This document shows positions 25,180-33,175 of a stretch of 64,000 nt of DNA, piece by piece. The DNA is taken from contig NZ_JAEUAX010000009.1 of assembly GCF_019511645.1 (NCBI RefSeq), positions 62,001 to 126,000 on the forward strand. The letters run 5' to 3'. The translations under genes and the position numbers were made by a program. Origin of the DNA: Microbacterium ureisolvens (lineage in GTDB: Bacteria; Actinomycetota; Actinomycetes; Actinomycetales; Microbacteriaceae). How positions within the stretch are numbered: the stretch's first letter is position 1; every line of letters begins with the position of its first letter. Below the pieces are notes generated by a model. That model searched no databases and was not told the DNA's origin. It worked only from the letters and a program-made list of their open reading frames with translations.

Positions 25180-25782
25180 ATGCCGCACCCTCGCGCGACA
25201 CGTGAATCCCGGGCTTCACGGGGTGCCCGTGCAGCTCGGCTGCTCGCTGGAGTCGCTCTCGTGGCGGGGCTCACGCTTCTCGCCGGATGCGGCAACGGCG
25301 GCATCCCCCTGCCCACCGCTCTCCCGACGGCTCTGCCCACCGACCTGCCGACACGGCCGGCATCCCCCGAGCCGACCGTGCAACCGACCCCGCAACCCAC
25401 GCGGACGCCGCTGGTACCGACGCGCTCCCCCGCGCCTTCGCCGGAGCCGACGCCCGAGCCCACACCGGAACCGACCGTCGTGCCGGAGCCCACCGCCGAG
25501 CCGACGACGCCGGTGCCGGTGCCCACGGCGGTGCCGGAGCCGACGGCGACTTCTACGCCGGAGCCGACGGCGACCACGACCCCCACCCCCACGCCGACGG
25601 CTCCTCCCACGCCGACGCCCACTGCCGCCGCGACGCCTTCGCCCACCGCCGAGGCAGGAGACAGCGCCGCCGCACCCATCAACTGGGTGCCGTGGGTCGT
25701 GCTGGTGGTGCTGCTCGTCGCTGCCGCGGTGATCTACCTCATCGTGCGCCGGCCGCGACCGAAGCCGCCCACTCAGTCCTGA
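25180..25782 (+). CDS. Pro/Thr-rich surface lipoprotein with C-terminal membrane anchor
   Basis: 200 residues. A signal sequence (ARAARLLAGVALVAGLTLLAGC) has a lipobox cysteine near residue 35. Residues 40-160 are low-complexity PTPxPT/PEPTxxP repeats, a rod-like stalk probably O-glycosylated. Residues 165-187 are a hydrophobic helix (WVPWVVLVVLLVAAAVIYLI), ended by VRRPRPKPP, a stop-transfer tail. Both a lipid anchor and a C-terminal membrane helix on one short stalk is odd. The ATG at 25180 has GGAGG-type ribosome bases (GATGGAGGAAACGG). Function unknown; perhaps a cell-wall spacer. Confidence 0.75.
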   Translation: MPHPRATRESRASRGARAARLLAGVALVAGLTLLAGCGNGGIPLPTALPTALPTDLPTRPASPEPTVQPTPQPTRTPLVPTRSPAPSPEPTPEPTPEPTVVPEPTAEPTTPVPVPTAVPEPTATSTPEPTATTTPTPTPTAPPTPTPTAAATPSPTAEAGDSAAAPINWVPWVVLVVLLVAAAVIYLIVRRPRPKPPTQS

Positions 25783-25828
25783 GTCCCTCGCCACGAAGGG
25801 CGGGAGGGCCGGCGGGAGCGCGCAGGCG

Positions 25829-27952
25829 TCAGCCGCGGAGCGCGAGGGCGAACGGGAGCACCTCGGTGGCGCCCGCGCGGCGGAGTTCGCGCGCGGCGAC
25901 GGTGAGCGTCCAGCCGCTGTCGACGCGGTCGTCGACGAGGAGCACCGGCCCGGCCGGGATGTCCAGGCCCGCGGCGGAGAACCGGCCCCAGACCCCCGCG
26001 ACGCGGAAGGCGCTGTTGCCACCGGGCTGCCCGGTCGGCCCGCCGTCGACGAGGTCGAGCGTCCCGAGGAACGGCAGCCTGCCGATCTCGGCGATGCCGC
26101 GCGCGAGCGAGTCGACGAGCATCGGCTTCGCCCGAGACGGCATCGCGACGACCGCGACGGGGCGGTTCTCCCAGCCCCAGTCCGCGAGGACCCGCACGCA
26201 CGCGCCCAGCACGTTCTGCGGTACGGACGCGTCGGCGGCTCCGGCCGCGAACAGGTCGCGGAGCGCGCCGCCCCAGCCGAGGTCGGTGAGCCGCCCGAGC
26301 GCACGCCCTTCCGTGGCCTGTTCGCCCGCGGCGATGCGACCCTTCACCGGCACGCCGAGCCGGTCGGCGCCGGTCGGCCACTGCCGCCTCACCTCGATGG
26401 GCACGCCGACCCTGTCGAGGGCGGCGGCCGCGGCATCCGTCGCTGCAGAGCCGATCGTCGTGGGGAACCACGCTCCTGCGCAATTGTCGCAGCGGCCGCA
26501 GGGCGCTGCGGTGTCGTCGTCGAGCGAGCGCTGCAGGAACTCCATGCGGCAGCCCGGCGTCTCTTCGTAGTCGATCATGTGCTGCTGCTCGGCGATGCGC
26601 TCAGCCGCGATGCGGCGATAGCGCTCCTCGTCGTATGCCCACGGCTCACCGGTGGCGATCCACCCGCCGCGCACACGACCGACGGCGCCGTCGACGTCGA
26701 GCACCTTCAGCAGCAGTTCGAGCGGCGTGCGCCGGATGTCGACGACCGCCTCGAGGGCCGGCGTCGACATCGGTCCGCCCGCGGCTGCGAGCGCCGCGAG
26801 CACCCGCTCGGCGCGGTCGCGATCGGGCATCGATGCGGTCGCGAAGTAGTGCCAGATGTCGCGATCCTCGACGCCGGGGAGCAGCAGCACGTCGGCGGAG
26901 TCGGTCGCGCGGCCGGCGCGGCCGACCTGCTGGTAGTACGAGACGGGCGATGACGGCGCTCCGAGATGCACGACGAAGCCGAGGTCGGGCTTGTCGAACC
27001 CCATGCCGAGTGCACTGGTCGCCACGAGCGCCTTCACGCGGTTTTCTTTGAGGAGCGCCTCCGACTCTTCGCGCTCGTCGGTGTCGGTCTGCCCGGTGTA
27101 GGCGCGCACGTCGTACCCGCGCTCGTGCAGCAGCCGTGCGGTGTCGTTCGCGGCCGCCACGGTCAATGTGTAGATGATGCCCGATCCTGGCAGGTCGCCG
27201 AGGTGGCTGATGAGCCACGCGAGCCGCCTCGGGGAGTCCGGCAGACGTAGCACGCCGAGCCTCAGCGACGCCCGAGCGAGCGGACCGCGGATCGTGAGGA
27301 CGCCGGGAGTCGAGGCATCCGTCTCGGCCATGCCGGCGTCGAGCTGCTCGGCGACGTCGGCGACCACGCGGCTGTTGGCGGTCGCGGTGGTCGCGAGCAC
27401 CGGCACTCCCGCTGGCATGCGCGCGATGAGGTCGCGCAGGCGCCGGTAGTCGGGGCGGAAGTCATGGCCCCAGTCGCTGATGCAGTGCGCTTCGTCGACG
27501 ACGAGGAGGCCGATGCGGGCGACGAGCTGCGGCAGCTGCTCGTCGCGGAACGAGGGGTTGTTGAGGCGCTCGGGTGAAACGAGCAGAACATCGACCTCGT
27601 CGCGGTCGAGCCGGGCGAGCACGTCGCCCCACTCGTGCGCGTTGGTCGAGTCGATCTTCACGGCCCGCACCCCGGCGCGGGCCGCCGCGGCGATCTGATC
27701 CCGCATGAGCGCCAGGAGGGGCGACACCAGCACGGTGGGCCCCGCCCCGCGCCGTCGCAGCAGCAGCGTCGACACGAAGTACACCGCCGACTTGCCCCAC
27801 CCGGTGCGCTGCACCACGAGCGCCCGGCGGCGATCGTCGACGAGCGCCTCGACCGCCTCGAACTGGCCCTCGTGGAAGTCGGCGTCGTCGCGCCCCACGA
27901 GGGTGCGGAGCACGCCGAGGGCTTCGATGCGGGTGGTGGCGGTCGCTGTCAC
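25829..27952 (-). CDS. recQ: RecQ-family DNA helicase with C-terminal phosphoribosyltransferase-like domain
   Basis: 707-residue ATP-dependent 3'-5' helicase. Walker A is at about 49-55 (RTGWGKS) and DEAH at 153-156 (VVDEAHCISDWGHDFRPDYR). Later motifs include TATANSRV, SALGMGFDKPDLGFV and YYQQVGRAGR, and the zinc region has CGRCDNC. After about residue 555 comes a PRTase-like domain ending in VLLVDDRVDSGWTLTVAAREL, a ComF/PRPP-loop motif. No HRDC domain is seen. I use GTG 27950-27952, directly after GGTGGAGGG; a longer start at 28048 is less likely because it would overlap the next gene's promoter. DNA repair and recombination in the cytosol. Confidence 0.9.
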   Translation of the reverse strand: MTATATTRIEALGVLRTLVGRDDADFHEGQFEAVEALVDDRRRALVVQRTGWGKSAVYFVSTLLLRRRGAGPTVLVSPLLALMRDQIAAAARAGVRAVKIDSTNAHEWGDVLARLDRDEVDVLLVSPERLNNPSFRDEQLPQLVARIGLLVVDEAHCISDWGHDFRPDYRRLRDLIARMPAGVPVLATTATANSRVVADVAEQLDAGMAETDASTPGVLTIRGPLARASLRLGVLRLPDSPRRLAWLISHLGDLPGSGIIYTLTVAAANDTARLLHERGYDVRAYTGQTDTDEREESEALLKENRVKALVATSALGMGFDKPDLGFVVHLGAPSSPVSYYQQVGRAGRATDSADVLLLPGVEDRDIWHYFATASMPDRDRAERVLAALAAAGGPMSTPALEAVVDIRRTPLELLLKVLDVDGAVGRVRGGWIATGEPWAYDEERYRRIAAERIAEQQHMIDYEETPGCRMEFLQRSLDDDTAAPCGRCDNCAGAWFPTTIGSAATDAAAAALDRVGVPIEVRRQWPTGADRLGVPVKGRIAAGEQATEGRALGRLTDLGWGGALRDLFAAGAADASVPQNVLGACVRVLADWGWENRPVAVVAMPSRAKPMLVDSLARGIAEIGRLPFLGTLDLVDGGPTGQPGGNSAFRVAGVWGRFSAAGLDIPAGPVLLVDDRVDSGWTLTVAARELRRAGATEVLPFALALRG

Positions 27953-28080
27953 CCCTCCACCCTGCCTGAGAGGACCGACACCGGCGACTGCGACGCAACG
28001 GCGGTGGCCACTCGCCCCGGCGCCTCCGACCGGCAGCCTCCACCCCACGTGCTACGGTGGCGGCGAGGAGGGAGGCGCCC

Positions 28081-28425
28081 ATGGCCGAGACCATCGCCGT
28101 GGTGCTTCGCCTCGTCCTCGAGGTGCTCGCCTCCGCACTGCGCCCGGCGGCGGACCTCCTCGGCATGGCCGCGCGATCACTGTTCGAGATCGCACCCGCG
28201 CCTCACCCCGAGGCCGCCGCGCTCGTGATCGCGGTCGCCGTCGCCGCGACGCTCGCGCTCCTCGCCGTCGCGATCGCCGTCTTCCTCGTCCCCGCTCGCA
28301 CGATCGCCGCCTCGGCCCACCCGCGCCGCGCGATCGCCGACTCTACGCGGCTCACCGCGTCGCACCCCGACGCTCCGGGACACTCCCGTCCGCGCGCCCC
28401 GGGTAGCGCGGCCCTGGCCGCGTAG
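28081..28425 (+). CDS. DUF6412-type small membrane protein
   Basis: 114 residues with two hydrophobic stretches, LVLEVLASALRPAADLLGMA and AALVIAVAVAATLALLAVAIAVFLV, then a basic, Pro/Ser-rich cytosolic tail. A GGAGGGAGG ribosome site precedes the ATG, with TACGGT further upstream as -10. I recall DUF6412 proteins sitting just before a second YidC gene in Microbacterium, as here; the downstream gene starts 88 bases later. It may be an assembly partner of that insertase. Function not established. Confidence 0.65.
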   Translation: MAETIAVVLRLVLEVLASALRPAADLLGMAARSLFEIAPAPHPEAAALVIAVAVAATLALLAVAIAVFLVPARTIAASAHPRRAIADSTRLTASHPDAPGHSRPRAPGSAALAA

Positions 28426-28512
28426 CCCGACGCACGCTCCCCCGAGGACCGCTCGTCGGTGCCTTCGTGGCCGCACGCCACGAATCAGCACCCGACGAAC
28501 GGACACCCCTTC

Positions 28513-29265
28513 ATGGACTTCTACGCCTTCCCGCCTGTCGCCGCGATCCTCGACGCGGCCTACTCCCTGCTCATGGGGCTCGCAGCGCTGCTCGAACCTC
28601 TCGCCGGATCCGCGGCGGCCGCGGCATCCGTCATCGTCCTGACCCTGCTGGTGCGCGCGGCGCTCATCCCCGCGGGGATCGCGCAGGCGAAGGCCGAGCA
28701 GACCCGCAGCCGCCTCGCACCGAGGCTGCGTGAACTGCAGCGCAGCCACAAGAAGGACCCGGAGCGCATGCAGCGCGAGACAATGAAGCTCTACGCCGAC
28801 GAGAAGGCGTCGCCCTTCGCAGGCTGCCTGCCGATGCTCGCACAGGCGCCCGTTGTCGCGATCGTCTACGCGCTCTTCCTGCACCCCGCGATCGCCGGGC
28901 ACGCCAATGCGCTCCTCGCCCACGAGCTCGTCTCGGTACCGCTCGGAACCAGCCTCGTGGGAGCCATCGCCGCAGGGACCGCCTCCGCGGCGACCCTCGG
29001 GGTGTTCGCGGGAGTGACCGTCGTGATCGTCGTGGCGGCCGAGGTCACGCGCCGCGCGTTCCGCCCGCAGATGGAGGATTCGACGGATGCGGCGGCCCCC
29101 GCCGGCGCCGGCATCGCAAGGATCGCCGGCGCGCTGCAGTTCACGACCGCGGTCTTCGCCCTGTTCGTGCCGCTCGCCGCCGCGCTGTACCTCGCCACCA
29201 CCGTCGCGTGGACTCTGGTGCAACGGGTGGTGCTGCGCAGGATCTACCCGCTCGCGAGCGCATGA
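28513..29265 (+). CDS. yidC: YidC/Oxa1-type membrane protein insertase, accessory copy
   Basis: 250 residues with the 60KD_IMP/Oxa1 core: VIVLTLLVRAALIPAGIAQAK with the key Arg in the membrane, the charged coiled loop RLAPRLRELQRSHKKDPERM, then FAGCLPMLAQAPVVAIVYAL and later membrane helices. It is shorter than the housekeeping YidC, which is normally next to rnpA; no rpmH-rnpA is here, so this is a second copy. Inserts or folds membrane proteins. Probably co-expressed with the small membrane protein upstream. Confidence 0.85.
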   Translation: MDFYAFPPVAAILDAAYSLLMGLAALLEPLAGSAAAAASVIVLTLLVRAALIPAGIAQAKAEQTRSRLAPRLRELQRSHKKDPERMQRETMKLYADEKASPFAGCLPMLAQAPVVAIVYALFLHPAIAGHANALLAHELVSVPLGTSLVGAIAAGTASAATLGVFAGVTVVIVVAAEVTRRAFRPQMEDSTDAAAPAGAGIARIAGALQFTTAVFALFVPLAAALYLATTVAWTLVQRVVLRRIYPLASA

Positions 29266-29278
29266 GCCGCGACCGCGG

Positions 29279-30337
29279 TCAGCCCACCCGTTTGTCGCGG
29301 GCGTGCAGCACGCCGCTCGCGGCGCCCAGCACGGCGCCGGCCAGCGTGTCGATCACGCGCTCGCTCGCGACCGCGAGGGTGTCGACCGCTCCGGTGGCGG
29401 CGCCGGTGAGCAACAGCACGAGCGGCGTGATGAAGACGAGCGCGAGCGCGTAATTGCGCACGACGAACAGCTCGATCGTGAACTGGAGCACGCCCAGGAG
29501 CAGCGCGAGCCACAGCGCCGGGAGCGGCAGAGGAGCGAGGAGCAGATACACGCCCGCGCCGAGGATCGTGCCGATCATGCGGTGCAGGCCCCGGCTGAAC
29601 GCGGCCCGCCGATCGGCGGCGACGCCCACGACCGCGATCCCGGCACCGACGATCCAGTACGCGCGGCCCGGGTCGACGAACAGCCCCACCCCGATCCCGA
29701 CGACCGTGACGAGCGCGACGCGGACCACGAGCATCCGCTCCCCCGGCGGCCACGCGGGGCCCGGCAGCACCTGCCGGAGCGGCCGCGCGGCGACGCGACG
29801 CCGGCTTCGCAGCACCACCGGCGCCAGCGAGACGAGCGAGGAGAAAAGGATGCCGCAAGCCACCGCCGCGACGTAGGTCGCGGCATCCGCCCCCGACGCG
29901 ACGATGTGCGCCGACAGCCCGTAGACGAGCACCGCGAACAGCGGACCGGGCGGACCGACCGCGAAGCCGAACATCGCGACGGCTGCGGCGATCGCGATCA
30001 CCACGAGCCCGATCAGCGTCGCCACGGGCGACGGACCCGCCAGGGCGCCGAGCACAGCCGCGAGGACGAGGCCGCCTGCGACGAAGGGCACGACGCGCGA
30101 TCGCTCGAGCACCGGGAGGTGAGTGCCGTACAGCGCGACGAAGGCGCCGGTCGCCGCCTGGAAGCCGAGGTCAGGACGCCCGAGCAGCGTCATCGCCGCG
30201 ATGGGCACCGTCATCGCGATCGCCGCGCGCAGGCCGATCGCCCACCGCGGGGCCGGCGCGGGCGCGAGGCGGAAAAGGCTGGTCGCGGCGTGCCGCAGAT
30301 CGGCTGCGAACCTCCGGGCGGCGCTGTGCTGCGGCAT
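29279..30337 (-). CDS. FUSC-family transporter
   Basis: 352-residue membrane protein with a bundle of about 5 helices repeated twice (WAIGLRAAIAMTVPIAAMTLLG and LVVRVALVTVVGIGVGLFVDP), the layout of the FUSC/aromatic acid exporter superfamily. GRAYWIVGAGIAVVG and the short linker of basic residues LRSRRRVAARP also fit. Likely exports aromatic acids or similar compounds. It lies 11 bases past a TetR gene on the same strand and is probably co-transcribed with it, so the TetR ligand could be its substrate. Confidence 0.8.
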   Translation of the reverse strand: MPQHSAARRFAADLRHAATSLFRLAPAPAPRWAIGLRAAIAMTVPIAAMTLLGRPDLGFQAATGAFVALYGTHLPVLERSRVVPFVAGGLVLAAVLGALAGPSPVATLIGLVVIAIAAAVAMFGFAVGPPGPLFAVLVYGLSAHIVASGADAATYVAAVACGILFSSLVSLAPVVLRSRRRVAARPLRQVLPGPAWPPGERMLVVRVALVTVVGIGVGLFVDPGRAYWIVGAGIAVVGVAADRRAAFSRGLHRMIGTILGAGVYLLLAPLPLPALWLALLLGVLQFTIELFVVRNYALALVFITPLVLLLTGAATGAVDTLAVASERVIDTLAGAVLGAASGVLHARDKRVG

Positions 30338-30348
30338 CCGTTCGGCCG

Positions 30349-30975
30349 TCAGACCGCCGGGCGCTCAGCCGGCGCCGGCTCCGAGAGAAGCTGGTCGAGG
30401 AGGGCGAGCGCGGCATCCTGCGGGGCGTCCGGGTCGAGCAGCCACTGGGTCTGCAGACCGTCGGATGCGGCGATCACGAGTGCGGCGGCGGCCATCGGGT
30501 CGACGTCGGACCGGATGCGGCCCGTGCTCTGGTTGTGCCGCACGCGTTCGGCGATCTCGGCGCGAACGCGCACGAAGCGCTGCGTCGCGAACTCGCGCGC
30601 GGCAGGATGCCCCTCTTCCAGGGCCGAGGCGACCAGCGACGAGTAGAGCTGGACGAGGCCCTGCACCTCGTGGTTGGCGTCGCTCCACCGGCGAAGGAGC
30701 TCGGTGGGCGTCACATCGGGCGGAACGGGCTCCCAGTCGTCGCCGCGCGCCTCGGACTGGCGGTATACGGCGATCAGGAGCTCCTCGAGCGACCCGAAGT
30801 AGTGCTTGAGGGCGGCGTGCGTGACGCCGACCTCCTCGGCGATAGCCCGCAGGCTGGTGCGGTCCGAGCCGCGCTTCGCGAACACTTCGATGGCCCGGTC
30901 GAGGATCTCCTGCCGACGGGCGACGCCCTTGGCGTACGACCCGCGCGGCGTCGGCTGGTGTTCCTCGTCGGCCAT
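30349..30975 (-). CDS. TetR-family regulator
   Basis: 208 residues. HTH at about 20-65 (RQEILDRAIEVFAKRGSDRT, GVTHAALKHYFGSLEELL) and an all-helical ligand domain. TAGCAT (30982-30987) lies 6 bases before the ATG, a leaderless layout. A perfect palindrome follows upstream, between this gene and a divergent isomerase-oxidoreductase operon, which it most likely represses along with itself and the FUSC gene downstream. Confidence 0.88.
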   Translation of the reverse strand: MADEEHQPTPRGSYAKGVARRQEILDRAIEVFAKRGSDRTSLRAIAEEVGVTHAALKHYFGSLEELLIAVYRQSEARGDDWEPVPPDVTPTELLRRWSDANHEVQGLVQLYSSLVASALEEGHPAAREFATQRFVRVRAEIAERVRHNQSTGRIRSDVDPMAAAALVIAASDGLQTQWLLDPDAPQDAALALLDQLLSEPAPAERPAV

Positions 30976-30994
30976 TGCACAATGCTATCGAATA

Positions 30995-31016
30995 AAAACC
31001 TCCACCTGGAGGTTTT
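30995..31016. promoter_or_regulatory. TetR operator between divergent operons
   Basis: Perfect 22-bp palindrome AAAACCTCCA-CC-TGGAGGTTTT, AT-rich at the ends. It lies upstream of the leftward tetR -10 and about 90 bases ahead of the rightward isomerase start, whose -10 may be TACCGT near 31022. Confidence 0.75.
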
Positions 31017-31104
31017 CGTGGTACCGTTTCCAGGGACGGGGCGATTCGCCCGCGTCCGCCATTCAGACAGACCCGTCGAAGCAGACACCGAAGGAGCGCG
31101 ACCG

Positions 31105-31923
31105 ATGCCGGTCCAGACATCCATCCAGCTGTTCACCGTCCGGGAGGCTCTCGAGGCCGACCTCGAAGGCACCCTGGCCGAGCTCGCCGCACGCGGCTTC
31201 ACCGCCGCCGAGCCCTACGACTTCGTGCACCGGGCCGAGCCCCTCGCAGCTGCGCTGAAGGCCAACGGCATCGCCGCGCCGACCGGCCACGCCTTCCTCG
31301 CCTCGACGTCTTTCGTCAACCCCGACGGCACGACGACGACCCGCGCGGTGCCCGCCCCGGAGGCCGTCTTCGACGCCGCCGAGACCCTCGGCATGACCAC
31401 GGTCATCGAGCCGTACACCGACCCCGCTCTCTGGCAGAGCCGGGAGCACATCGCCGACATCGCCCGGCAGCTCAACGCCGCGGCCGAGCTCGGCGCCGCC
31501 CGCGGCATCCGTGTCGGCTACCACAACCACGCGCACGAGCTCGAGGCGACGTTCGACGGCAAGACGGGCCTCGAACTGCTCGCAGAGCTGCTCGACGAGC
31601 GCGTCGTGCTCGAGGTCGACCTTTACTGGGCGGCCCGCGCCGGCGTCGACTCGCCGGCTCTCCTCCGCGTGCTCGGCGACCGGGTGATCGCCGTGCACGT
31701 CAAGGACGGCACTCTCGAGGCCGAGGCCATCGCCGCCTACCCGCCGGCCGACCAGGTCCCCGCCGGCCGGGGCGTCGTCCCGCTGGCCGAGGCGCTCGCC
31801 GCGGCGAACGCGCTCGAGGTCGCGATCGTGGAGTTCGACCACTTCAACGGCGACCTGTTCGACGCGGTCGAGCAGAGCCGCGTCTTCCTCGACGAGACGC
31901 TCAGCGAGAAGGCAGTCGCCTGA
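31105..31923 (+). CDS. Sugar phosphate isomerase/epimerase (xylose isomerase-like TIM barrel)
   Basis: 272-residue AP-endonuclease-2/IolE-like TIM barrel. It shows SIQLFTVREALEADLEGTLA, GYHNHAHELEATFDG with His/Glu metal ligands, LEVDLYWAARAG and VHVKDG. AAGGAG lies before the ATG at 31105. It is coupled to the next oxidoreductase gene by a 1-base TGATG overlap. The pair isomerase plus Gfo/Idh/MocA enzyme is common in inositol and rare-sugar routes. Its exact substrate is unknown; IolE (2-keto-inositol dehydratase) is a possibility given the inositol operon 4 kb away, but no diagnostic feature proves it. Confidence 0.85.
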   Translation: MPVQTSIQLFTVREALEADLEGTLAELAARGFTAAEPYDFVHRAEPLAAALKANGIAAPTGHAFLASTSFVNPDGTTTTRAVPAPEAVFDAAETLGMTTVIEPYTDPALWQSREHIADIARQLNAAAELGAARGIRVGYHNHAHELEATFDGKTGLELLAELLDERVVLEVDLYWAARAGVDSPALLRVLGDRVIAVHVKDGTLEAEAIAAYPPADQVPAGRGVVPLAEALAAANALEVAIVEFDHFNGDLFDAVEQSRVFLDETLSEKAVA

Positions 31924-33053
31924 TGGCCACGTCTTCCTCCGGAGCCGTCGGCGTCGGCATCATCGGCGCGGGCAACATCAGCGACCAGTACCTGACGCAT
32001 CTCACGAGCTTCCCCGACGTACGCGTGCTCGCGGTCGGCGACCTGCTCGAGGACCGCGCGAAGGCCCAGGCCGCCAAGTACGGCGTGCCGCGCGGGGGCA
32101 GCGTCGACAGCGTGCTGAACGATCCCGACGTCGACATCATCGTGAACCTCACGATTCCGGCCGTGCACGTCGAGGTGTCGCTGGCGTCGATCGCCGCCGG
32201 CAAGCACGTGTGGACCGAGAAGCCCATCGGCATCGACCGCGAGGAGTCGCAGCGACTGCTCAAGACGGCGGATGCCGCGGGCCTGCGCGTCGGCGTCGCC
32301 CCCGACACCGTGCTCGGCCCGGGCGTGCAGACGGCCAAGCGCGCGATCGCACGCGGCGACATCGGCCGCCCGCTGTTCGCGACCACCACGTTCCAGTGGC
32401 AGGGTCCGGAGCTCTGGCACCCGAACCCCGCGTTCCTCTACGCCAAGGGCGCCGGCCCGCTGCTGGACATGGGCCCGTATTACGTGTCGACTCTCCTTCA
32501 CGTGTTCGGGCCGGTCGCCTCGGTGGCCGCGCTCGGCCTGCAGGGAGTGCCGACGCGCACGGTCAAGTCCGGCGAGCTCGCCGGCCAGGAGTTCCCGGTG
32601 GAGATCCCGTCGACGCTGTCTGTGCTCATGGACTTCGAGCAGGGCGGTCAGGCGCAGAGCCTGTACAGCACCGACTCGCCGCTCAAGCGCCACGGCATCG
32701 TCGAGATCAACGGCACGGAGGGCACTCTCGTGATCCCCGACCCGAACACCTTCGGCGGCGACATCACGATCGTCCGGCCGCTCACCGACGCGTCGGTGAG
32801 CGACCAGGAGATCCTCGAGGTGCCGCAGGAGGGTGTGCTCGCCGGCCGCGGGCTGGGCCTGCTCGACATGGCCCGCTCGATCCGCGACGGCCGCCCGCAC
32901 ATCGCGACCGGCGAGTTCGGCTACCACGTGCTCGACACTCTGCTGTCGATCGAAGAGGCCGCCGCATCGCGCACGTACGTCGACGTCGAGAGCACCCTCG
33001 GCGAGGTCGGGTCGCTTCCCGCGGACTTCGACCCGCTGGCCGCCACGCTCTGA
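31923..33053 (+). CDS. Gfo/Idh/MocA-family oxidoreductase
   Basis: 376 residues. Rossmann start GVGIIGAGNISDQYLTHL, then IVNLTIPAVHVEVSLASI, TEKPIGIDREE with catalytic Lys, and GAGPLLDMGPYYVSTLLHVF. A paralogue of the oxidoreductase at 10302. Translationally coupled to the isomerase gene and probably under the TetR at 30349. Could oxidise inositol or another polyol, but there is no direct evidence. Confidence 0.88.
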   Translation: MATSSSGAVGVGIIGAGNISDQYLTHLTSFPDVRVLAVGDLLEDRAKAQAAKYGVPRGGSVDSVLNDPDVDIIVNLTIPAVHVEVSLASIAAGKHVWTEKPIGIDREESQRLLKTADAAGLRVGVAPDTVLGPGVQTAKRAIARGDIGRPLFATTTFQWQGPELWHPNPAFLYAKGAGPLLDMGPYYVSTLLHVFGPVASVAALGLQGVPTRTVKSGELAGQEFPVEIPSTLSVLMDFEQGGQAQSLYSTDSPLKRHGIVEINGTEGTLVIPDPNTFGGDITIVRPLTDASVSDQEILEVPQEGVLAGRGLGLLDMARSIRDGRPHIATGEFGYHVLDTLLSIEEAAASRTYVDVESTLGEVGSLPADFDPLAATL

Positions 33054-33070
33054 CCGACCGCGGTCCGCGC

Positions 33071-33102
33071 GAAGGCCCTCTGCCGCCAGGCAGGGGGCCT
33101 TC
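33071..33102 (+). terminator. Terminator after the isomerase-oxidoreductase operon
   Basis: GAAGGCCCTCTGCC pairs with GGCAGGGGGCCTTC (one G-T pair) around a GCCA loop, 18 bases past the stop. Confidence 0.8.
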
Positions 33103-33111
33103 ATGCAGGTT

Positions 33112-33138
33112 ACGGATGCTGCAGCCCGCGGCATCCGT
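33112..33138. repeat. Inverted CGGATGC pair, possible terminator of the AAA+ gene
   Basis: ACGGATGC (33112-33119) and GCATCCGT (33131-33138) form an 8-bp stem with an 11-nt loop. It lies 38 bases past the stop of the leftward GNAT-AAA+ gene. The same 8-mer pairs recur in other hairpins of the window. Confidence 0.45.
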
Positions 33139-33175
33139 CACCCCACCGCGTCGACATCGTGCGCTCTCGACACCG

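Noticed and set aside
25310..25660. Short tandem repeats resembling a repeat array
   Set aside because: They are the codons of PTP/PEPT repeats in the stalk protein; no spacer pattern, so not CRISPR.
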